From Zygaena filipendulae (lineage: Eukaryota; Arthropoda; Insecta; Lepidoptera; Zygaenidae): a stretch of DNA of 64,000 nucleotides. Under the pieces are notes generated by a model. The model had not been told where the DNA came from, ran no database searches, and was given only the letters and a program-made list of their open reading frames with translations. Below are positions 35,713-47,054 of the stretch, piece by piece; position 1 is the first letter of the stretch, and every line of letters begins with the position of its first letter. Location of the stretch: assembly GCA_907165275.2 (NCBI GenBank), contig OU015661.1, forward strand, positions 8,625,501 to 8,689,500, read 5' to 3'. The position numbers and the translations under genes are program-made.

Positions 35713-38700
35713 ATGTATTAAGTTATTTAATTGACTGCGGCGTGAGCCTGATCCTGATATCACCTATTCCCCGCTGCTCAGACAAATAGAGTGACTTTCG
35801 CAGTTTTTTTATATTACACTATTATTAGTATTCAAGGGGTTTTTAAGCTTAAACTTAAGCTTTAAACTTTAAGATTTAAAAGCAAACTAGTTTATCTAGT
35901 TTCTTTTTTGAGGTACCATTTGTTATTGTCGCTTCCAATTCACTTGTTGTTTGTGTGCACAATTATTATAAATTTTTGTTTTCCATTTTGCGATGCACTG
36001 GCCTCACACTCTCATTGCGGTACTGGTACTTTTTGAAAACCTATATATAATTCATTTCCGTTCGTCTATTTATTCAATGATCACATAAAGGTTCGTTTGG
36101 AACGAGACCAAAGTTTCACTCGAAACCTCAACTGATCTGCTGAGGAAACCAGAAAGGAAAAGCGAAATAAATTGTAAACACAATCTATCCTATATATTTC
36201 ATTTGAAGTTTAGCGACCTGTGTGGGTTTTTTGTGAAATATTTGCACCTAAGTTATTTAGCAACAATGATTATTACAAGTATTATACTCAATTATAATTG
36301 TTTAGCAATCTTTGAAAGAAAAAAAACTCATTTATTGGCAGAAACTTCATTCAGATTTTGTTTTCAAAAACCAAAATTCAGTAATTTCGGTTCTGCGTTG
36401 ATATTTATATCTGAAAATTACTTTTACCATTTTGAGCTCAATCTGAACATTGGGTTTTGTGTTTAAAAAAAAAAGTAAGCAAACTGACGATAGAGTGATT
36501 CAAGAGACAATCTTTATTTGGCATCACAAGTTAACAAGCAGGAATCTTAATTTATAAGAATGGGATTGGTTAAGAGGAAGTTTTATACGAATATATTATG
36601 CTGGATTTCCCGCGGTGACTCCAAAGTTACCGCGGGTGAAATCTCGGGGGACAGCTAGCGTAAAATAAAAAAAACCAAATCTTTACAAATCCAACATAAT
36701 GCTTTAATTTACAAATAGTAATTAATTATCGCCATCTAAACATTACTTTCTCATACTATTTATAATACAATCAAATTTGGAGACACCGTATTTTTAAATA
36801 TGTACATAAATTTCAACATTCAATTATCTAATTTTACAATTATAATTAATTAATGTAAGATAGTGATAATATAATATAAGGCACGTTTTTATCCTATACC
36901 GAATCTGATTAGAGCTACTCTGAAGATCCCAACGCCCGTGCTATTTTACAAATACAATATTATATGACTATTTATATTTTTATAGTTATAATGTAAACAA
37001 AACACGAGCGTTTGTATTAGTTAATTGATTAGTCTAGAAAAAAATATTTCAGTTTTTTTAACTATTTTTGTAAGCTAATATACAAAAGCATTCAAATAGG
37101 TAGTCATGTTTAAATAAGCTTTCATATTAAAAATTAACCATGTTTATGAAGTCAATAACTATTTCTACGGTAATTTTTTTTTGTTTTGTATCCAGGTGAT
37201 CCAGAGACATGACAGAAATTCAATAAAACATAAATTATTGTAAAAATAACAATCAGAATTATATTGTATTGAATTGTAGTAACTTATTCAAGAAACAGAA
37301 TGTATTCACGAAAATTACTGACTTCAATATCTATTTCCGGAACAGAGCCAAGTAGAAATTAGGAGTTACAAAAATGATTATGTAGATATAGATACTAGCA
37401 ATTTCTTTTATAATATTTAATCGACTATAAATGTGAGGATTGAATATAAAAATAAATGGAAACATTACATAAGTAATTGTACAAGCCACTAAAATAACTA
37501 TAGGAATTTAATTAGGTAGATCAAAAAATTATATTTAACTATTTAACTATATCATTAATGATGCAAAGGGTAAGAGTTTCATACTGTCAACAAACAAAAA
37601 CGTAGTCTTAGGAAGACAGTGTTCATATGTATTGACTGGCAGTAGTAGCATTCTTGCGTTTTTAACCGAAATCCCAAGAAGGAGGAGGTTCTCAATTAGA
37701 CGCGTATGTTTTTTTTTTCATTGGAAAAGTTGTAATTAATAGTGGTATCTCACCAAAGCCTGAATTAATAATAAAATTATAGAGTATAAATGGGTAAAAA
37801 ATCTGCTAGAAAAGTATATGATATTCCTGAAATTAATTTTTATGTTTCGTATCTTTCAACTTGCTGTTCTTACCTAGGTACTTATGTACCGAATAATTAT
37901 AACTATTGATTTGTAATCACACGGAGGAATGTAATATTTTTAGCAGACGTTTATAATTATGCAGTTATGCACGGACTTACATGAGATTATAATTTGAACT
38001 ATAACTTAAAAAAAAAGTGTTTTAATTGATATAACTAAAATATTATATTATACGTATTATCTTTTCTGATGGAAACTTTGTGGAAGGATAATAGTAATAA
38101 ATTATAATAATGATAATTACTACAAATTTATGTACTTAGGTTATACAGAAAATTAATTCGTGACGTTTATTCTATAATTTTCAGTCGCATTTTTCAATTT
38201 TCTCCACATCTTTTAAAGTATGGAATAACAACATAAATAAACTTTCTAAATTTATGCTAGATACATTTTTAGATAGATTTTAAAATAAATCTATGTATGT
38301 CAATTTGAAATTCTAAAAACTCTCTTTAAATTCTATAGACTTACAATAATACTAAAAGTCGAAATCTATTTCTAGCTTAAGTATTTCATAGTCTATTTCT
38401 AACAGACGTACGAGGCTAAATTATGTACAGTTTCAGTTAATATAGTGTAAATCACAATTATATTGAATATAAAGTCCAAAATCATCGTACAATGATGAGT
38501 TAAGAATAGAGTCAACATTTTAAAATATCTCCAGTATCTAATTCCAATTCCGTACTTATTTAAGTAATACTAAAAGTTATTTACAATATCCGATTCACTC
38601 AGAAGGATTTCACCATCGGAAATGAAATGTTTATAACTTGCTTAAAATACTATAGAATATTCGGACCAAAAATTTAAAAATAACAACATTAATAGAAATT

Positions 38701-39457
38701 GCTTGCCAATCATAACAATAGAAAAATCCACACTAGTATACCTATGCAGTTCGAAAAACAATTTTCTCGAATGACAATTCTTATTTTTTCATAGATTGCA
38801 AAACAATACACGAACATGAATAAAATCTATTGTTTACTGTTTGATTTCAATCTAAAAACTGCACAGAAATACGATATAGTATTTAATAAAAAAAGAAAAT
38901 GTTAAAATTGGATGATATGTTGGATTCGTTATTACGAGCTCAATCCACCTGGAGATCTGGCACTTGCAAAAGATAAATAATACAAACAAATAATGGCATC
39001 TCGATATGAAGTCATAATAATGCTAAACTCATCGTAATCTGGTCAAACGGAACTTAGGCCACAATCGAGACATTACTTTTAAAAATCAAAGAACATACAA
39101 TTGCATTACGATAAATAACACAATGTTTTAAAAACACAAACCATGACTGGCCAGCTTATTTAAGATCATTCAAAACTATCTCATTCAACAAAACACATTT
39201 TAGTCTAAGTGACAAAATGGCATCATCTAAATTCGTAAAATACAAACGTTATACCCAAAAGTATATAAAAATTACATAACTTCTCACATCTTACTGTACA
39301 AGAGAACTAATATAATCACATTAACTAATAAGCATACCAACATTGCGATCGACAACAAGTGGATAATCACTAAACGCCACTAGTGAATTGTCTGAATTGC
39401 AGCCATCGTCGGCTGTCAGTTGTTTTATATGAACAACACTTCATCATAGACCTCTGG
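35713..39457. other. repeat-poor AT-rich stretch; may hold the PGANT 3' UTR
   Basis: Downstream of the PGANT stop. Apart from a Helitron end at 36575-36658 and a short repeat near 37665 (GGAGGAGGTTCTCAATT-type), I see no transposon or coding signal. Candidate minus-strand poly(A) signals AATAAA lie near 38166-38171 and 36511-36516. The actual end of the transcript cannot be set from sequence. Confidence 0.35.
36575..36658 (+). mobile_element. Helitron 3' end
   Basis: ACCGCGGGTGAAATCTCGG and CTAG; only about 80 bases are recognisable. Confidence 0.6.
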
Positions 39458-39619
39458 CTACTCGACCGTCATGTCCGGTCTCAGTCGGTCCGGGTTGAAA
39501 TTTTCCATGACCCACATTTGCCTCCCCTCCTCCGAGTTACACGTCTCCATCACTATTTTGTCCTTGTTCCTTGATATCGCCATGCATTTCTCGCTAGAGC
39601 TGTGCTTTATCAACTTGTT
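39458..39619 (-). CDS. Pgant9: PGANT exon 9: lectin gamma repeat and stop
   Basis: 162 nt, phase 0, 53 residues plus TAG (39458-39460). Encodes [20 protein letters not shown]...[20 protein letters not shown] and the C-terminus. In the gamma repeat CMA replaces CLD, so this repeat may not bind GalNAc; the QMW is kept. Acceptor AATTGCAG|AACA. Confidence 0.94.
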   Translation of the reverse strand, partial: NKLIKHSSSEKCMAISRNKDKIVMETCNSEEGRQMWVMENFNPDRLRPDMTVE

Positions 39620-42600
39620 CTGCAATTTTCAGATGCGATTTGTTATAAATTCTTATTTTATAGGTTAAAACAGAATTTTTTAGACGGTCAAAACTCAGGG
39701 CATCATTGGATTGGAGTTAGATAATGACAAATTTATTGCTTGAATGTAGAAATTGAACGTATGAGTAAAAACAATATACTGTAATTGGCTACTTGACAAA
39801 AAAAATTTTTTTTGTCCGTCGTGTAGATTAGTAAAAAATATTGGACACGTATTTTTTCTTTTTTTACGTACTCAAAAAATAACAGAGATACATTGAGTTG
39901 AAATTTCGCGTGACGTCACAATTCAATGCGGTTTGTATGGCGCTTATAATGAATATTGACGTCACGAGCCCCCCACCCTAAACTTTAATGCGCTTTATCT
40001 ATGTTCATTTTCATTAAATTTAAAAAGCAAAAAATACGTGTCTATTATTTTTATATTTTCTAACTGACGGACTAATTAGAATTTTGATATTCAAACCTTG
40101 GAGAATACCCAATTATGACAATAAAGTAATACTACTGAACCCTAAAAATAGCTCGATAATACGGAATACTTACTTTGTTGTCATACAGCCACATTTGATT
40201 GCCCTTAGCACCGTGACAGGGATACAGAACCACCTCGCGTCCAGCGTAGTCTAAGCATGTTTCATCACGTCGAATTTCGCCAGTTTTAGAATACATCCAG
40301 TACTGTCAATTTTAAAAATCAACTTTAATACGGTAATAAAATGCCATAATAAATGAAAATAAAATATTTTATGTTCAAAATGAGTTTTTCAAGCATATAA
40401 ATGTACAATAAAAATAATATAGGTACTATACAGATACACCCATGTGATTGGCCAAATCCAAAAACACGTTGAGGGAAAAGACACAATTTTAATAGAATAA
40501 TTAAACATGTTTGAATTGATATAAGGGAAGCCAAACACGAAAAATTTACAAATGATTTTGTATGATTTATTTCTAGAGAACTTATATTTTCATCCTCTTC
40601 ATCAAAATATAAGAAAACAAAGCCTGTTAAAAGATCCCATAGTAATGATCATTACAGTTAATCATAATTATTTCTCAACGCCAACGTATATTCGGAGTGA
40701 AAAGGATGAAAATTATCTTAAAAGCTATTGAAAATACCTAACGGCAGTACCAAAATTGTAAAGATGATATTTTTTCTTACTTGTCGTTATCATAATAACA
40801 TTATCGAAATAATATTATGATTTCCCGCAAGCACCAATATTTTATTGAATACATAGGTACAACAATGACCATAAAATACATAGAAAATTTGTAAAAATAT
40901 CAATCTAAAATAAGTACACAAGAGATAGTACTAAAGTATTAGATGGTTGTATTAAATAGATCCATATCCATAACCTATTAATAATAAAAAAAAACATGCA
41001 AAGATTCAACACATAAATAAAAATATTTATTTTATGACTAAAAATATACAATAAGAAATAACAAAACTATAGACTGTGTATTTAATCTTCTAAATACCAA
41101 CCAAACTTACCAATGAGCACCAATAACCACTATATACAAGAGATAACCAAAGCGCACTCGTGTTATAATGGATAAATTATAAGACCGCCTCAGACAAACC
41201 TGGTTGCCGTACTCCCCGTGGCAAGGCCAGACGTTGACAGGCTTTTCCATGTCCTCGCTGTTCACGGCTGAGTCCAGGCACATATCCGTTGAAGGGTTTG
41301 AAATCTAGTGCCATCCACATGTTAGGTATATAAAAAAGGGGTGCCAAAAGCAAGCGTGCCATAATAATACTTAGTATCAAATCAATGTTTTGAGTTACGA
41401 TTCAAAAGAAAAACACGTTGATGATTCAAAAGTAAGTGAAAAAAAAACAATGGCAAAATGTTTTTTATCCCTATACAAATGATATGTTGCTTTCGTAGCT
41501 ACAGTCCTAAATTACGAACCACCAAACACTAATGCAAACTGTAGCTGAATTGCCTGTACAAGGATACCTGATCGCCTCCGCCTCTATGGCATTTGTGAAT
41601 CATTATCGGTTCTGGTCCCATTTCATTTTGCTTAATTGTTTCTCCATTAAGACAATAGCGACGTTTGAACGCTCGATTGCTAATCTAAGTGTCGAAGATC
41701 GAAAAAACCAAGCAATATAAAATTTATGTGCTAAAGTTGTGCCAAAACAAAAAGAAGAGTGCTCAATTTTGGTGCTGCGAGACTGTTTAGAGTGCGAATA
41801 TTGTGATAACGGTACGAAAAAACTTTTGTTTCGGTAGAATACTCCTACAAAATGGTACTGCCGTATTTGGTTCGATTTAAAACGACAGAAGACCTGATTT
41901 CCACCCTGCCGATGACACGGGTACAGTCCGACTGGCTTATGGTGATCCGACTTGCGCGCCGGTGAGTCCAAACATAACTTGTGGAATTCCACATTTCGAA
42001 TCTGTACGGGTAATTTTGAAACACATATGCGTTTAAAATATTGTTTGCACTCTTTTTTTAAACATTTTAAGTAACATTCAATGTAAATTAATAAAAAAAA
42101 ATCTGGAATATGCACTTGGAATTATCTTTTCATTAAAGACAATAATATTTAAAAAGACCGTTGTTCATTTAAGTTCATGTTTCTGCAATAAATGAAAATC
42201 TTAGCAATACATACCTCTCCGTTGGCCACTGATTCTCCTGGGATAAACAGTTCAGGATATATATTCTTTAAATACCAATCAAATGATTTGCACCCCAATT
42301 TATTTCTGAGTGACTTCCTCCCCGAAATATCACCATAATCACCCTTATCGTTGCCTACTCGCTGGTAATAATATTTTGCGTAATCATCCATCCACACCTA
42401 AAATCAATCAAAATTTGTATTTAATCTCAATATTTTTATAATTAACTATCTGTAATTATATTGACGTCAAAAAGAGCCACATTATGGGCCAAATTTGAAT
42501 AAAGGATTCGACTTTGACTTTATTATTAATTTTACATATAAAATGTATTTCCTTTTTACCCTAGAACTCTTACCTCTGCTAATCGAACAGAATTTTTCTT

Positions 42601-45600
42601 CAAAACGTTAACGCCAGTCCTCCATTTGTAAGGAGAGCGTTTTCTAAATATGTGGCCAACGTGAGAGCAAGGAATTATTTCAAGGGTGCCACCACACATC
42701 CAGGTTTTAAAGGAAAGCTCTAAATTTTCTCCACCCCATATGTCGAAACCACTATCATAAGTTCCTAATTTTTCAAAGAACTCTTTGTCAATAGCGAACA
42801 GACCACCAGCCATAGTAGGTGACCAGACTGGCTCAGCCGTGTGCTGATGCCTTGCACGCTCCCTGGCTGGCACTGGATGCCAGTTGAATTGGAGATTCCA
42901 ATCAAAACCTCCCACATTAACTGAAGTTGAATCTCTGTAGTGATATTCAAGAGTAGTATCATCGATAACATCGATAACAGGGCACACCACCGTTGTTTTG
43001 TTACGTGCGATTCTGTCAAGAAGTGGTTCCAGCCAGCCTAGAAACAACATATAATTATTTAACATATTAAATGATTTCAGCCTACGTTGGGAATTTAATA
43101 GAGATAATAATTACCTTCTGTACATTCACAATGACTATCAAGGTATGTCAGAACAGGAGCAGTCACATATCTAGCACCAAGGAGTCTGGCTCTAATCAAA
43201 CCTTCGCGACGTGTGGCGCGTACTATTCGAACTTTTGGCAATGATGACATGTAATCCTCTAACTGTTGCATTAAATGTGCTGAAGAAATAAAACATTAAA
43301 TTAAAAAACGTAAACAAACAAAGAGCATGTATCTGTAGATTTTAAGGAATACTAACGCATATCAGAAAAGTCGTCAACAAGTATGATTTCCTTAATAAGA
43401 TGCTCTGGTGATCTATCTAGCACCGAATGTACAGTTCTGAGTAACACCGACCACGCTTCGTTGTGGAAGCAAATTACAACTGCTGTCTGAGGAAGATCTT
43501 TCATATACCGTCCAGGTTGTTTGCACCTGTGGAAAATTGACGAAGAATGAAAATTCATAACATCCGATTTTGTATACTCTTAAAAAGGCATTTTCTGTAA
43601 GTCTGTAAGTACAATTATGGAAATTCAATTAAATATCTTACCATTCATCTCTAGGGTCGGGTAGTTTTCTCCTAATCGATATGAGATCACTGACGTATTG
43701 GTTGAAAGCGTTCTTTTTCCATCCCTCGGAGACCGCTTGTTTCGCTTCCTCACTGATATTCTTCGGCAACACTACTGGTTTTCCGAGCTCGCCAGGTGCA
43801 TTGTCCGATCCCGGAGCAGCTATCACACCCAGTCCTGCACAATACGTAAATATTTTCAGACAAATCCCCATTATAATAATTAATATATTCTAATAATATC
43901 ATAATACCAAACCTGGATATCGAGTTACTTTTTTCCTCACTGTCCATCAAGTTGATTTACAGTTGGATCATATCGCATGTGATGCGAGTGTAAATAAACA
44001 TAAGCAATAAAATTAAGAGCTGTACAGTGTACAATCTATTAGGAGCATACATTTTATGAGAATAACTGCTTTATGGAGAACGGGGGAAAAACTTCAAATA
44101 ATTTTATCCAGGAATGGTATTACATTGACTACATATTTTATATTTCCTACATATTTTATATTTCTACAATTAAAATTGATCACCATTCGCTCAAAAGATA
44201 ACTTTCTAACAATAAATGAAATAAAAATAAGCAAAGCAAAGAAAATGTTAGTGATTAATATTATGAAAAATTACACGCATGACGAAATTTTCATCAAAAT
44301 TAATAAAACTGTATTACATACCTACATAAAACGTACATTTTAAGGCCCGCCGCCGATTGTGACTTTTTGTCGACGTGACTTTCTGTCACTTAGTCAAGTG
44401 CAATGAAAACTATACTGAGTGCGCTCATTATGGTGACGGTGACTCAGTATAGTTTTCATTGCACTTGACTAAGTGACAGAAAGTCACGTCGACAAAAAGT
44501 CACAATCGGCGGCGGGCCTAAGTAAGCTTATTTTATATTTCAAAGGTCATTACTGAATATTATTACTCAAAGAACATGTTTTTGTCTAAAAAGCAAAGCA
44601 AAATTTACCTTCGTTCCCCGCAATCCGACCCATCCAGTCGAGACGCGTTCGTGCTGCGATGGATAAAGTACATAATATCATGCTGAGGTCGAAATCAAAT
44701 AAGCATGAAGGAACATCAAAAAAGCAATGCATAATAATTATCGCAAATAATAATGAGTGTTATATGGTATTTTAGTTTTGCAAGCCGCATAGTAACAGAT
44801 AGTTGCAATGCTCAAGGGGATATCACTGCCCTAGTAAGCCTTTGTAGCAGTCGCAAGGATTTTACTAACAAACACGTGTCAACCTTCTCAGGTCATTCAT
44901 ATCGAGACACAGGTGACAAAAGATGCTTTTTAAACGACTACAAAATAGTATAATAAGAACAAAATTATAAAAGTGAAACGAAATGAAATTTCGAAACAAA
45001 ATTATAAAAATAAAGCGTTTAAATATCACGTGTATATTATTGCTTAATATTTATTTTACAATATTGTTATTTTAATACGATTTATGCCAAAGTAAACAGG
45101 AAAGGAATTTCTTTTCAATGCTTTTCCCATTGTCCAATATACAATTCCACAAATTTACCAATTTACAAAAATGTTTACACTCAAATGGAAAGCGTTATAA
45201 AAATGCCTACATTAATAAATTTTGTTGACTTTTAATAAAATTTAATAGGCATCTCCTAGTCATACCGAAAAAAAGTACGATCACTATGTAATTTTTTGTC
45301 AAAATCTATAAATATATAAATGAGCCTCTATTTTCCTTGGTCATGGCATCACGCATGAACGGCTAGACCAATTTCGCGCTTTTTTCGTTGTGTTTGTTAT
45401 TGTAAGGAGATGGAAAATAAAACTTTGAAATTCCTGCGGGAATTTCGAAACTCACGCGGTTGAAGCTACGAAACGGTTGGACCGATTTTGATGGGACATT
45501 CACTATTAATTAGCTGTTATAAGGAGTAAATTAGGGACTTTGGAGATCCTGCGGGAATTCTGAAACTCACGCGGGTGAAACCGCGGGGCACAGCTAGTAA

Positions 45601-46194
45601 TGTTATAAAAATGAAAAGTACCTATACCATGATGCTTTATCTCATGCAATTTTTAGTCATCTACAAGCGGTGAACGAAAAGACATGAAAATCGCACTTCG
45701 CGCTATAAAATGACCCAGTGTAAATTGTACTCTAGTATACCTACTCGAACGAGTTTACTACATTCATCGAACTCAAAATTTAAAGAAATAAAATCGAGTT
45801 TAATTGTGCGAATATCGTGCGTACAATGAAAACTCGACTTCATTCTCATCATTTGAACTGAGTTTTCTCTTTTAAGTTTTCGGGTCGAAACGACGCAGAT
45901 AGTCGTTTCAAAGGGCGGTTTTCATGGTTCTCTTCGTTCAATATCTACAAGCTTACCATCAGATAAATTGTTAATGTCCGATTCGCTTTTTCTCTTCATA
46001 GCCGTGGGTTTTGGTTGTTTCAATGGTTTAGCCTCTGGATCTTCATATTCTATAGGTGGTGCTACTATCGCATTCCTAGAACCACCATTTGGTGTGAATA
46101 GTGCTACCATGAACCATACTGCTGTCAGTATAAGCACTGTTTTCAGTATGAACGTCCGCCTTCGCAACAAGATTGTGCTGTTCAAGATTTTCAT
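39458..46194 (-). CDS. Pgant9: polypeptide N-acetylgalactosaminyltransferase (PGANT9-like), full gene span
   Basis: Transfers GalNAc from UDP-GalNAc to Ser/Thr, starting mucin-type O-glycosylation in the Golgi. Exons joined by phase (minus strand): 46194-45957, 43834-43642, 43526-43357, 43279-43115, 43037-42574, 42397-42215, one of 42001-41894 or 41304-41200, 40302-40174, 39619-39458. This gives 1809 or 1812 nt, 602 or 603 residues, normal for the family. Seen: a type II signal anchor at about residues 13-33; GT-A catalytic domain from about 156 with the metal-binding DSH at 248-250, WGGENLE at 356 and the HVGH histidines at 381/384; WMDDY at 412; then a three-repeat ricin-type lectin domain (CLD/GNQYW, CLD/GNQMW, CMA/GRQMW). 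All key residues are intact. The start ATG has A at -3. The alternative alpha-repeat exons point to PGANT9; the family is certain, the exact orthologue is inferred. A 45-nt extra exon may lie in intron 1. Confidence 0.95.
39783..40114. mobile_element. CRE-MITE subfamily B, 332 bp, in PGANT intron 8
   Basis: Reverse-oriented copy of 7503-7834 with exactly the same length and near-identical sequence. It fills 60 percent of the 554-bp intron between exons 8 and 9. Confidence 0.88.
40174..40302 (-). CDS. Pgant9: PGANT exon 8: lectin beta repeat
   Basis: 129 nt, phase 0, 43 residues: [21 protein letters not shown]...[20 protein letters not shown]. The initial YW completes the QxW motif of the alpha repeat from either exon 7; CLD and GNQMW belong to the beta repeat. 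Acceptor TTGACAG|TACT, donor AAA|GTAAGT. Confidence 0.94.
41200..41304 (-). CDS. Pgant9: PGANT alternative exon 7b: lectin alpha repeat, acidic loop
   Basis: 105 nt, phase 0 at both ends, 35 residues beginning [13 protein letters not shown] and ending CHGEYGNQ. Same alpha repeat as exon 7a, but the loop is acidic (VNSEDMEKP). Acceptor GCACTAG|ATTT, donor CAG|GTTTGT, again weaker than the GTAAGN-type donors elsewhere in the gene. It lies 589 bp downstream of exon 7a and 897 bp before exon 8. Confidence 0.88.
41894..42001 (-). CDS. Pgant9: PGANT alternative exon 7a: lectin alpha repeat, basic loop
   Basis: 108 nt, phase 0 at both ends, 36 residues beginning [13 protein letters not shown] and ending CHRQGGNQ. 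It encodes the alpha repeat of the ricin-type lectin domain. The loop after CLDS is basic and His-rich ([10 protein letters not shown]). The acceptor CGTACAG|ATTC has a poor pyrimidine tract and the donor CAG|GTCTTC is the weakest in the gene, as expected for a regulated exon. Alternative to 41200-41304; using both would duplicate the alpha repeat. Confidence 0.88.
42215..42397 (-). CDS. Pgant9: PGANT exon 6: end of catalytic domain and linker
   Basis: 183 nt, phase 0 at both ends, residues 411-471: [31 protein letters not shown], then the linker [16 protein letters not shown] leading into the lectin domain. Acceptor TTTTAG|GTGTGG, donor GAGAG|GTATGT. Confidence 0.95.
42574..43037 (-). CDS. 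Pgant9: PGANT exon 5: catalytic core, Gal/GalNAc-T motif
   Basis: 464 nt, phase 1 in, phase 0 out, residues 256-410. It carries [14 protein letters not shown], the [10 protein letters not shown] catalytic motif and [14 protein letters not shown] with the third metal-binding histidine. Acceptor TTTCTAG|GCTGG, donor GCAGAG|GTAAGA. The largest exon and the strongest homology in the gene. Confidence 0.96.
43115..43279 (-). CDS. Pgant9: PGANT exon 4: catalytic core with DxH motif
   Basis: 165 nt, phase 1 in and out. Encodes the segment ending [13 protein letters not shown], whose DSH (residues 248-250) coordinates Mn2+ and UDP-GalNAc in this family. Acceptor TTTCTTCAG|CACA, donor GAAG|GTAATT. Confidence 0.93.
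43357..43526 (-). CDS. Pgant9: PGANT exon 3: start of GT-A fold
   Basis: 170 nt, phase 2 in, phase 1 out. Contains the conserved [20 protein letters not shown] nucleotide-sugar-binding start of the glycosyltransferase fold and [11 protein letters not shown]. Acceptor CCACAG|GTGC, donor ATGC|GTTAGT. Confidence 0.93.
43642..43834 (-). CDS. Pgant9: PGANT exon 2: stem to catalytic domain
   Basis: 193 nt, phase 1 in, phase 2 out. Encodes GVIAAPG...KPVVLPKN...[24 protein letters not shown]...LPDPRDEW. The block from the [14 protein letters not shown] segment to the RxLPDxRD segment is the conserved entry to the family's catalytic domain. Acceptor GTGCAG|GACT, donor AATG|GTAAGA. Confidence 0.92.
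44344..44518. mobile_element. 175-bp hairpin MITE with 77-bp perfect arms, TSD TAA
   Basis: Arms 44344-44420 and 44442-44518 are exact reverse complements around a 21-bp loop; ends GGCCCGCCGCCGATTG. TAA flanks both sides (44341-44343, 44519-44521), which suggests the PIF/Harbinger superfamily. Lies in PGANT intron 1 between exon 2 and the 45-nt exon. Confidence 0.92.
44609..44653 (-). CDS. Pgant9: candidate 45-nt in-frame exon of PGANT stem
   Basis: Lies in intron 1 and is bounded by an acceptor (ATCGCAG|CACG) and a donor (GAAG|GTAAAT). It is 45 nt long. Entering in phase 1 from exon 1 and leaving in phase 1 into exon 2, it adds 15 residues ([15 protein letters not shown]) without a stop and without shifting frame. 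Its codons are GC-richer than the surrounding intron, as for the confirmed exons. Whether it is constitutive, optional or unused cannot be told from sequence alone. Confidence 0.6.
45305..45597 (+). mobile_element. short Helitron, complete, in PGANT intron 1
   Basis: TCTATAAATATATAAATGAG at the 5' end, CGCGGGTGAAACCGCGG and CTAG|T at the 3' end, 293 bp. Interior close to the copy at 20830. Antisense to the host gene. Confidence 0.85.
45957..46194 (-). CDS. Pgant9: PGANT exon 1: cytoplasmic tail, signal anchor, stem
   Basis: Holds the start codon (46192-46194) and residues 1-79 plus one base. A short basic N-terminus (LRRRTF) is followed by a hydrophobic stretch of about 20 residues ([14 protein letters not shown]), the Golgi type II anchor, then a charged, proline-rich stem. 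The open frame continues to 45922, but the donor ATG|GTAAGC at 45956 fits phase 1 and joins correctly to exon 2. Confidence 0.88.
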
Positions 46195-46640
46195 TTTTGT
46201 AATGTTGATCTTTCTTATAACAGAAAAACTTGGAATGGACTTTATAAATAATCAATTAATTCATTATTTTCAACTAGCAAGTGATTCTCTTGTCTCGTAC
46301 AATTTGTTATTCTAAGAAGACTAATGATAAAATTAATAGTTTTTAAACAATTTGAGCAATACAGTTTCCGATATCATCTATAATCACAAAAGTGGTGACT
46401 AGCATAAAACAATGAGATATGTTTACAATTTCATCTATACATTTATTTTCAGATATGCCTTATGATATGACAGTTGAGTGAGAACGCCTCTACTTTATCT
46501 CACATGACTTCAAGCGTTCGAGCGTCAAGGCTATAATCTTCCTAGATTCTGCCGAAAATTTGAAACTTTCTTCCGTGATCCTTGTTTCATTTCGGATATT
46601 TCTTTTGGAAAATATTTCTATGGAACATGATGCACGTAAC
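46195..46640 (-). other. probable 5' UTR part of a PGANT exon
   Basis: Upstream of the start codon, on the minus strand, a good acceptor (TTTTATTTTTCAG|GTTACG, AG at 46641-46642) suggests that transcription starts farther upstream and that an untranslated exon segment runs to the ATG. Upstream ATGs occur in it. No promoter motif was recognised. Confidence 0.4.
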
Positions 46641-46974
46641 CTGAAAAATAAAATTAATTTGACGTAAAATATACTCAGTTTTTTCCAAAAAAATAGGTGA
46701 CTTAATGCATAGTGCTAGGTAGAAAATGTTGTTGTCAGTTCAATCTGAACTAATGATAATAAAACTATTTAAAAAAAATATTGCATATTATTTAAATTAT
46801 TTTATAGGTCTAGTACCGATTTGGGATTTGGGACAGTGATGTTTCGCCAATCGTCGAATCACTAAAACTTTATATGATACTATGTAAAAACATAATATAA
46901 CAGCTGTAGATATACTAAATTTAACAAAATTTAACGTAATTAGTGAAATGCTAAATACCTAACACTAATTTAAG

Positions 46975-47054
46975 GCCTCTGAGTGCGGCAGTTTCGTTTT
47001 TAAAATCTTTACTTAAAATTAAGTAATCATTAAAACGACTCTGAGTGCGGCCGT
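46975..47054. mobile_element. CTCAGAG foldback element, one arm
   Basis: Only the right arm (TAAGTAATCATTAAAACG ... GAGTGCGGCCGT) and a small piece of the left side remain. Confidence 0.7.

Noticed and set aside
39383..39668. Plus-strand frames over PGANT exon 9
   Set aside because: Antisense shadows of the coding exon.
41603..42115. 170-codon minus-strand frame around exon 7a
   Set aside because: Only the 36 codons between the splice sites match the lectin domain; the rest is intron that happens to be open.
42765..43019. Second minus-strand frame of 84 codons in PGANT exon 5
   Set aside because: Alternative frame of the confirmed exon; lacks the family motifs.
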